This document shows, piece by piece, positions 43,382-47,726 of a DNA stretch of 47,726 nucleotides. Position numbers and translations under genes: made by a program. Origin of the DNA: Oscillospiraceae bacterium. Its GTDB lineage: Bacteria > Bacillota > Clostridia > Oscillospirales > Ruminococcaceae. The notes beneath the pieces were generated by a model that was not told where the DNA came from, did not search any database, and was given only the letters and a program-made list of their open reading frames with translations. Numbering within the stretch: the stretch's first letter is position 1; every line of letters starts with the position of its first letter. The stretch spans positions 1 through 47,726 of the forward strand of contig JAFZPP010000049.1 in assembly GCA_017550285.1 (NCBI GenBank). The letters are read 5' to 3'.

Positions 43382-44884
43382 TCAGAGGAGCTGTCCCCAT
43401 GCTTCCTTCGGGGAAAGCCCTGAATCGGTCAGCGTATTGTTGACGTAGTAAAGCAGAATGAGCTGCGCATCGACAAGATCAATATAGCCGCTGCCGTCCA
43501 CATCCGCAATCGAAAGCGGGAGCTTTGCCAGCGCTTCGGTATCGGTCTCACTCATCGTGCTGTCTACATAGGCGGTCATGACCAGTACGGCATCCAGCGG
43601 ATCGGTCGCGCCGTCCTGATTGACGTCGCCGAGTGTATCCCAGTTGACTGCATCGACGCAGATCTCAAATTCAAAGCACTCGCTGCTGTTTTCCGCCGTA
43701 ATGACAGCCGTGCCGTTGCGCTTGGTGATTGCGATGCCGTCCCAGATCAGGAAAACGACCTCCGGATCGCTCGTACTCCATGTATAGCACTCTGCATTCG
43801 GAAGCGGCAGGAAGACCGGTGCATCCAGCTTCTGCGCAACAATCACGCTCGGCTCATCTGCTGCACTGTTCATCGCAGGCGATGCATAGAACAACGGCTC
43901 TGTCGAAACGGTTGTTTCCGCCTCTGTGGTTGTCGTCGCAGCAGTGGTGGTCGTGGTGGTTGTGGTGGTCGTTGTAGTCGTTGTTGTGGTGGTCGTTGTC
44001 GTGGTGGCGGCAGATGTCGTCGTAGTTGTTATGGTAGTTGTCGCCGCGGCGGTAGTCAGCTCAGACGTTGCCACGGGTTCCGGCTCTGTCAGGATACTCT
44101 CCTTCCGGACCGGTACGGTCTCGCCCGAATAGACCAGCATGCCGCTGCCGCCGGTAAAATACATCCCGTACTGCGAAGCGTAATAGGATTCCTCCGGCTG
44201 GATGACCTGACAGATTCCGCGCGTTTTACCGGTTGTAAACCGGCTGTTGAAGCGGTCATAGGTAAATGTATTCAGCTCGATTGCACCTGCCCCGTCGGCA
44301 TTGCCCTCGAGAATGGTAATCGTTGTATCGGTATAGCCCAGAACGATCATCGAATGCCCTGCGCCGCCGTTGAAGCTCATGTCCTCATTGACGGTCGTGC
44401 GCATATAGGCGCCCGGCATGACGCGGTGTGCATAGAGCAGTTCCGGCGTAATCTCCGTTACACCGCTGAGCACATTATGCATCCGCTCGCTGACAGCATC
44501 GCCGTTGCCCGGCATCGCGCCGAACAGGACACTGTAAACGCCCTGTGCATAGATATAGCACTGTCTGCCGCTCCAGCTTCCGGAGCCGGTGCTGACAAAA
44601 TAGGTCTGCCATGTATTGAGTGCAGAGCCGATCGGCAGAGATACCGGCTCATTCAGGGATGCATCCGCATAGACACCGCAGTCGCCTGCGAGAATGCTCT
44701 GCACCTTCGCGGAGAAGGATGCAGAATCCGTATACTGTGTTCCGTCCGCAGAAACCGTTGCTGCGGAGACTGACAAACGCTCAGCTGCGGGCACTGAGAC
44801 ACCGTAAACCGGTGCGGCGGTGATTCCCGGCAGCATACAGCACATTGCCGCTGCTGCAAGAATCCGTTTCATTTGTTCTCTCAT
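43382..44884 (-). CDS. Secreted papain-like cysteine peptidase/amidase with poly-Thr linker and dockerin
   Basis: The 500-aa protein has a signal peptide (about 1-30). A papain-like (NlpC/CHAP/C39-type) domain follows (about 60-260) with the likely Cys in SGRQCYIYAQGVY, His in GGAGHSMIVLGY and Asn in ILEGNADG. Next come a Thr-rich linker with 21 consecutive threonines, an Ig-like domain (about 360-425) and a complete two-repeat dockerin (GDVNQDGATDPLDAVLVMTA and ADVDGSGYIDLVDAQLILLY). It is probably cellulosome-borne and cuts peptides or peptidoglycan. Start 44884 is eleven bases from AGGAAAGG; an ATG at 44872 is possible. The threonine run is a likely site of O-glycosylation (inference). Confidence 0.85.
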   Translation of the reverse strand: MREQMKRILAAAAMCCMLPGITAAPVYGVSVPAAERLSVSAATVSADGTQYTDSASFSAKVQSILAGDCGVYADASLNEPVSLPIGSALNTWQTYFVSTGSGSWSGRQCYIYAQGVYSVLFGAMPGNGDAVSERMHNVLSGVTEITPELLYAHRVMPGAYMRTTVNEDMSFNGGAGHSMIVLGYTDTTITILEGNADGAGAIELNTFTYDRFNSRFTTGKTRGICQVIQPEESYYASQYGMYFTGGSGMLVYSGETVPVRKESILTEPEPVATSELTTAAATTTITTTTTSAATTTTTTTTTTTTTTTTTTTTTAATTTTEAETTVSTEPLFYASPAMNSAADEPSVIVAQKLDAPVFLPLPNAECYTWSTSDPEVVFLIWDGIAITKRNGTAVITAENSSECFEFEICVDAVNWDTLGDVNQDGATDPLDAVLVMTAYVDSTMSETDTEALAKLPLSIADVDGSGYIDLVDAQLILLYYVNNTLTDSGLSPKEAWGQLL

Positions 44885-45079
44885 GGGTTCGGTTACCTTT
44901 CCTTTCCTGTAAGCAGAAGGCGAAATTCGGCAGGTGCAGGTGTTCCCGATCATTCCCGTATTCTGTATGTTCGTTTTTTGATCAAATCTCTTTTTTATAG
45001 CATTGCAGTTACTGAAATGATATTCTGATCTTTCTTTTTATCTCAGGATACGCATCCGGTTTTGCCGGCGCGTAATGCC

Positions 45080-45108
45080 ATTATAACAGATTATTACAAG
45101 TCTGTCAA
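45080..45108 (-). promoter_or_regulatory. Sigma-A promoter of the dockerin peptidase gene
   Basis: TTGACA (45108-45103), 17-base spacer, TATAAT (45085-45080): a full consensus match on the minus strand. Confidence 0.8.
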
Positions 45109-45572
45109 GTATTGGGTTTTGCGGGCTCGGAAGCTGCATCCGTCAAAAAGCGGTTCAATTTTCAGCGAAATGTTGTGAAACGCAGCCATTTCTTGTGCAC
45201 AACCGACAAATCCGAATTCTCATTTTTTCGCAGATTGCCAAAACCATCCGGAATAAAAAGTAACAATGTATTACAATTCGGTTACGGAGCATAGAACAAA
45301 TCGGATACAATCCGACAGCTTTCGTGCATAATCAGACAGTATAATTTACTCAGAATTATACGCGCAGTGCAATCTGCGCATTAAAAAAAACTCCGGATCA
45401 GGCAGATACCCGCACAGGAGACTTGTTTCTGATTGCTGCAAAACGCGCAGGGACAATGTGTTGATTCATATTGTATTAGACTTGCAATATGCAAGTCGCG
45501 GCGTATCCATTCGTGTTAAGAATTACCTTTTGGGTGATTGACTTCCTCTCGCTCCCCGTTTGGACACATCAC

Positions 45573-45591
45573 TTCTTAAATATTCTTAAAT
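45573..45591 (+). promoter_or_regulatory. Direct repeats, candidate activator site
   Basis: TTCTTAAAT occurs at 45573-45581 and 45583-45591, exactly one helical turn (10 bp) apart and ending nine bases before the -35. This geometry suits an OmpR/PhoB-type response regulator. Confidence 0.45.
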
Positions 45592-45600
45592 GCATAAGCC

Positions 45601-45629
45601 TTGACAAAAGCAATATTGTGTGATATAGT
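45601..45629 (+). promoter_or_regulatory. Sigma-A promoter of the secreted-protein locus
   Basis: TTGACA (45601-45606), 17-base spacer, TATAGT (45624-45629), about 110 bases before the first start codon. Confidence 0.78.
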
Positions 45630-45737
45630 ACAAAGGAATCAAAAACTCTGCTAAATTGCGCAATTATATCAGACTAAGATTCAAATTCAATTAATTCACT
45701 CAATAGACTATGCAACATTTAACGAAAGGACTTAACT

Positions 45738-46130
45738 ATGAAACACTTTACAAAAAAGATCTCTGCTGTTTTGGCAGGCGTTCTCGCAACTGCTGCTCTG
45801 TCTGTCAGTACATTTGCAGGCAGCAGCACTGACTGGGCAAACTATTTTGATTCACATGGTGATACCGTCTATAAATGCAGTTTTTCTTTCATCCCGAATC
45901 ACAAAGGTGCACAGGGTGAGCCGTATACTCCTTACGGTCGTCAGATTAGACAGGCTTACGTTTCTGTTCATTCCGAAGCATGGATTTCCGGAAATTGGTC
46001 CGGTTATAGAAAGCAGTATTCTCCGTCCGGTCAGAAGTACATGAAGTGGAGACTTTCTACCGGCACGCTTTCTATTGAAAACAAGTTCGGTTCTACTGAA
46101 TATACCAATTACGGTACATTCCTTTTCTAA
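45738..46130 (+). CDS. Small secreted protein, 130 aa, bacteriocin-like context
   Basis: I do not recognise a family. It has a classic signal peptide (about 1-24, KKISAVLAGVLATAALSVST, cut after FAG) and a mature part of about 105 residues rich in Tyr, Ser, Gly and Trp with a single Cys. It ends STEYTNYGTFLF. The gene uses AT-rich codons unlike the core genes of the window. AAAGGA precedes the ATG. It is followed by a second small secreted protein and an ABC-type permease, an arrangement seen for secreted bacteriocins such as the lactococcin 972 group. Sequence similarity to that group is not evident. Confidence 0.82.
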   Translation: MKHFTKKISAVLAGVLATAALSVSTFAGSSTDWANYFDSHGDTVYKCSFSFIPNHKGAQGEPYTPYGRQIRQAYVSVHSEAWISGNWSGYRKQYSPSGQKYMKWRLSTGTLSIENKFGSTEYTNYGTFLF

Positions 46131-46215
46131 TCAGTTTTTTCTTTCCACTAATTGATTATTCTACACTCTATCTACATTCTATGCTACATTCTATTCTATA
46201 ACGAGGTAATAAAAA

Positions 46216-46611
46216 ATGAATAAGAAACTTATTTCTATGATCCTTGGAGCAACAGCAGCAGTGTGCGCTTTTGGTACTCTGTCTGCTTCCGCAGCTTCCA
46301 CCAAGACAAAAAGCTGGTCGGAAGAATCCTGGCCGATTGGTTTGTATTATACCGGTTATGCACAGTGCCAGGGCGCATATAAAATTCCGTCTAACCCGGG
46401 ATATCTTCTTAACAATTATGTCGGCAAGTATATCAAGCAGGCTGGCTTCTGGTATCAGAGAGGTAACAAAGAGGTTTGCACTAGAACATACACTCGTGCA
46501 GCTTCTTCCAAGCAGGATTACAATACGTATTCGGTAAATAAAAAGTTCTGGGATTCTATGAATCCGTGGGCAACGAAGACCGAATTCTATAGAGCATATA
46601 TTGCTTTCTAA
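46216..46611 (+). CDS. Small secreted protein, 131 aa, bacteriocin-like context
   Basis: This is a second secreted protein with a signal peptide (about 1-26, LISMILGATAAVCAFGTLSA, cut after SASA). The mature part is basic and aromatic (YYTGYAQCQGAYKI, KQAGFWYQRG) with two Cys, and ends KTEFYRAYIAF. The C-terminal pattern (T-E-aromatic, then an aromatic/hydrophobic finish) loosely matches the preceding protein, so they may be distant paralogues. GAGGTAAT precedes the ATG. A terminator follows before the permease gene, so the two secreted proteins would be made in excess over the transporter. Function is unknown. Confidence 0.82.
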   Translation: MNKKLISMILGATAAVCAFGTLSASAASTKTKSWSEESWPIGLYYTGYAQCQGAYKIPSNPGYLLNNYVGKYIKQAGFWYQRGNKEVCTRTYTRAASSKQDYNTYSVNKKFWDSMNPWATKTEFYRAYIAF

Positions 46612-46637
46612 GTTATAATTATTATCCATTCAACATT

Positions 46638-46683
46638 ATGCCGTGCGAATCCTTTTCGCACGGCATGGTGCTGTTTTTTATTT
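46638..46683 (+). terminator. Terminator/attenuator between secreted proteins and permease
   Basis: A perfect 12-bp stem ATGCCGTGCGAA / TTCGCACGGCAT has a 5-nt loop. T6 and TTTAT runs follow from 46674. The permease ribosome site begins directly after. Confidence 0.85.
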
Positions 46684-46694
46684 ATGAGGTAATT

Positions 46695-47641
46695 ATGCGA
46701 TATTTACTTTCAAAATCGAAATATATTCTGATACTGAGTTTTTTACTGCTTTCTTCATTACAATTGCATTTTCAAATATCGTAAAAGCATTTCATTTGAC
46801 AGGAAAATTACAGGATCTTCTCAGCCATTCGTATTATTCTTACGCAGTTCCGGATGGTGCGGATGTCGGAACACTGCTGAATTTAGCGGAACGGTACCGT
46901 AACAGCGGAACCTTGATCCTGCGATATAAGGAAAACGGAACCTGCGGCGTTTATGCTGCCGGCAGAGAATTTACGCCAAAAATGAGCAGCGGCAGATCGT
47001 TTCTTGAATCGGATTTTCAATCACACAGCAAAACAGCGATTATTTCAGATACCAGTACCGATCAACTGAAAAAAATTGATGGCCGTTCCTGTATTCTGAT
47101 TGATAACAAGTATTTTGAAGTGATTGGTACGTTTTCACGCTCCGATAATATTGTGAATCGAGATGCCAACGTATATTATAATCTGAGCGCATATAAAACC
47201 GAAAAAACAGTCAAACTGCGTGGTCAGTACGCATTGGATGCCGGTACTGACTCAGCACAGCTTGCCGCGGATTTTCAGAATGCATTTCAGGCAGATTCCA
47301 TCCATACACCTGAGGATCTCAGTTTCAAAAATCGGTTGCACACAGCGATATTTAATCAGGCAATCACAATTATGCCGTTGATACTTGTCGTTCTCATGAT
47401 TCTTCTGAACTCTATTAATGTCACGTTGAACTGGATTGATAAGCGAAAAAATGAACTTATTACAAGAAGAATCTGCGGTGCGACGACCTCTGCACTGATG
47501 TTGCACCTGAGCAGAGATTATATCCTGCTTGTAACAATCAGTTATGTGTTTGGGTTTGCAGTTGTTGCAGTGGCTTCTCACTTTATATTGATATACCAAT
47601 TATCTCTTGAATATTTTACGCAAATATGGTATAATAGAGAC
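46695..47641 (+). pseudogene. FtsX/MacB-like ABC permease, frameshifted and truncated
   Basis: ATG 46695 follows GAGGTAATT and encodes a basic start and first membrane segment (MRYLLSKSKYILILSF), but this frame stops at 46782-46784. Adding one T to the T6 tract at 46739-46744 joins it to a long open frame. That frame continues the segment (FTAFFITIAFSNIVKAFHL), has an extracytoplasmic domain of about 210 residues, then membrane segments (AITIMPLILVVLMILLNSIN and ILLVTISYVFGFAVVAVASH). This is the FtsX/MacB permease layout: TM1, periplasmic domain, TM2, TM3, with TM4 missing. The open frame runs straight into a transposase-like start at 47642, so an insertion has probably removed the C-terminus. 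The frameshift could be a mutation, a slippage switch or a sequencing error. Confidence 0.72.
47607..47635 (+). promoter_or_regulatory. Promoter ahead of the transposase-like start
   Basis: TTGAAT (47607-47612), 17-base spacer, TATAAT (47630-47635). The ATG at 47642 lies only six bases after the -10, so the mRNA would be almost leaderless. Confidence 0.55.
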
Positions 47642-47726
47642 ATGGAAAAAGAGTTGCGTGCAAATGCACGAAAAGCAGATGCGGAAACGCAGTATGAAAT
47701 CAGAAAAGCAATCATTCGGATGCTGA
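47642..47726 (+). mobile_element. Start of an IS630-like transposase (partial)
   Basis: Twenty-eight codons are visible before the window ends: MEKELRANARKADAETQYEI and then RKAIIRML. The AETQYEIRKAIIRML helix resembles the beginning of the N-terminal helix-turn-helix of IS630-family transposases, which insert at TA dinucleotides. It is in frame with the interrupted permease, with no ribosome site upstream. Because the rest lies outside the window, this identification is tentative. The alternative is that these residues are the hydrophilic loop of the permease itself. Confidence 0.5.

Larger units (their letters stand above)
44885..45737. other. 853-bp gap: divergent regulatory region
   Basis: No convincing gene is seen. 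It holds the promoter and leader of about 190 nt of the dockerin peptidase (minus), the hairpin GCGCAG/CTGCGC (45362-45379), a perfect inverted repeat GACTTGC-AATAT-GCAAGTC (45479-45497), the direct repeats and promoter of the secreted-protein locus (plus). From about 45 kb the DNA becomes clearly AT-richer than the rest of the window. Confidence 0.55.

Noticed and set aside
43926-44050. A GTN-rich tract that looks like a microsatellite or CRISPR-like repeat.
   Set aside because: It is the complement of the poly-threonine linker of the dockerin peptidase. The third codon positions vary irregularly, and there are no spacers.
45112-45294. A 60-codon open frame in the 44.9-45.7 kb gap.
   Set aside because: No ribosome site before the ATG, mixed composition and no recognisable feature.
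3237-45566. The 13-base word CCCCGTTTGGACA occurs at 3237-3249 and 45554-45566, both in non-coding DNA.
   Set aside because: Dozens of shared 13-base words are expected by chance in a window of this size, and the flanks do not match.
45738-46611. Direct assignment of the two secreted proteins to the lactococcin 972 family.
   Set aside because: The gene layout is similar, but I could not align the characteristic Lcn972 core, so only the context is reported.
1-47726. CRISPR arrays, rRNA genes and tRNA genes.
   Set aside because: I looked for regularly spaced repeats, rRNA motifs and cloverleaf arms with GGTTCGA-type T-loops and found none that hold up.

Overview
The window looks like a chromosomal segment of a Gram-positive anaerobe close to cellulosome-forming Ruminococcus (Oscillospiraceae). 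Evidence: sporulation-lineage genes (a Spo0A-like regulator and SpoIVB), the clostridial dgt-dnaG-rpoD neighbourhood, a single-cohesin/dockerin adaptor scaffoldin resembling ScaC of R. flavefaciens, and three further secreted proteins with dockerin or dockerin-like ends. Base composition is fairly GC-rich for this group, which would suit an R. champanellensis-type relative; this species-level guess is inference only.

Layout. 1-2.5 kb: start of a Spo0A-type regulator, an unknown gene and divergent spoIVB. 2.5-6 kb: ptsH (HPr), then rimM-trmD and prfB. 6-7.5 kb: an operon of two DUF2975-like membrane proteins and a small XRE regulator. 7.5-10 kb: maf plus a metallo-beta-lactamase-fold hydrolase, a membrane-anchored unknown, and a 274-bp intergenic element made of tandem perfect hairpins inside terminal inverted repeats. 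10-16 kb: a CPA2 antiporter, glyA, the ScaC-like scaffoldin and rpsB-tsf. 16-20.5 kb: a NatAB-like ABC exporter with two permease subunits and a small-multidrug-export-family protein. 20.7-27 kb: dgt, an LRR/half-dockerin protein, dnaG and two tandem housekeeping sigma factor genes. 27-30.5 kb: a possible small RNA, then an ECF sigma factor overlapping a large membrane-anchored putative anti-sigma/sensor. 30.5-33 kb: GNAT, small membrane proteins and metA. 33-36.5 kb: three subunits of a biotin-dependent carboxyltransferase/decarboxylase. 36.9-40 kb: a DUF4026/DUF2314 protein, a small unknown and a TerB-like protein. 40-45 kb: a second LRR/half-dockerin protein, recQ and a dockerin-bearing cysteine peptidase. 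45.6-47.7 kb: an AT-richer accessory locus with two small secreted proteins, a frameshifted FtsX/MacB-like permease and the start of an IS630-like transposase.

Most of the window is core metabolism and information processing. The parts most worth following are: (i) the dispersed cellulosome parts (scaffoldin, full dockerin, and half-dockerins with a shared C-terminal tail); (ii) two adjacent sigma-A paralogues, in a window where sigma-A-type promoters fall into two -35 classes (TTGAC- and CTTGCATT); (iii) the ECF sigma/membrane sensor pair; (iv) the multi-hairpin element; and (v) the terminal secreted-peptide/ABC-permease locus, which has the layout of a bacteriocin or secreted-effector operon and appears to be disrupted by a frameshift and an insertion element.

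All calls come from reading the sequence and recalling family features. No database search, alignment or folding program was run.
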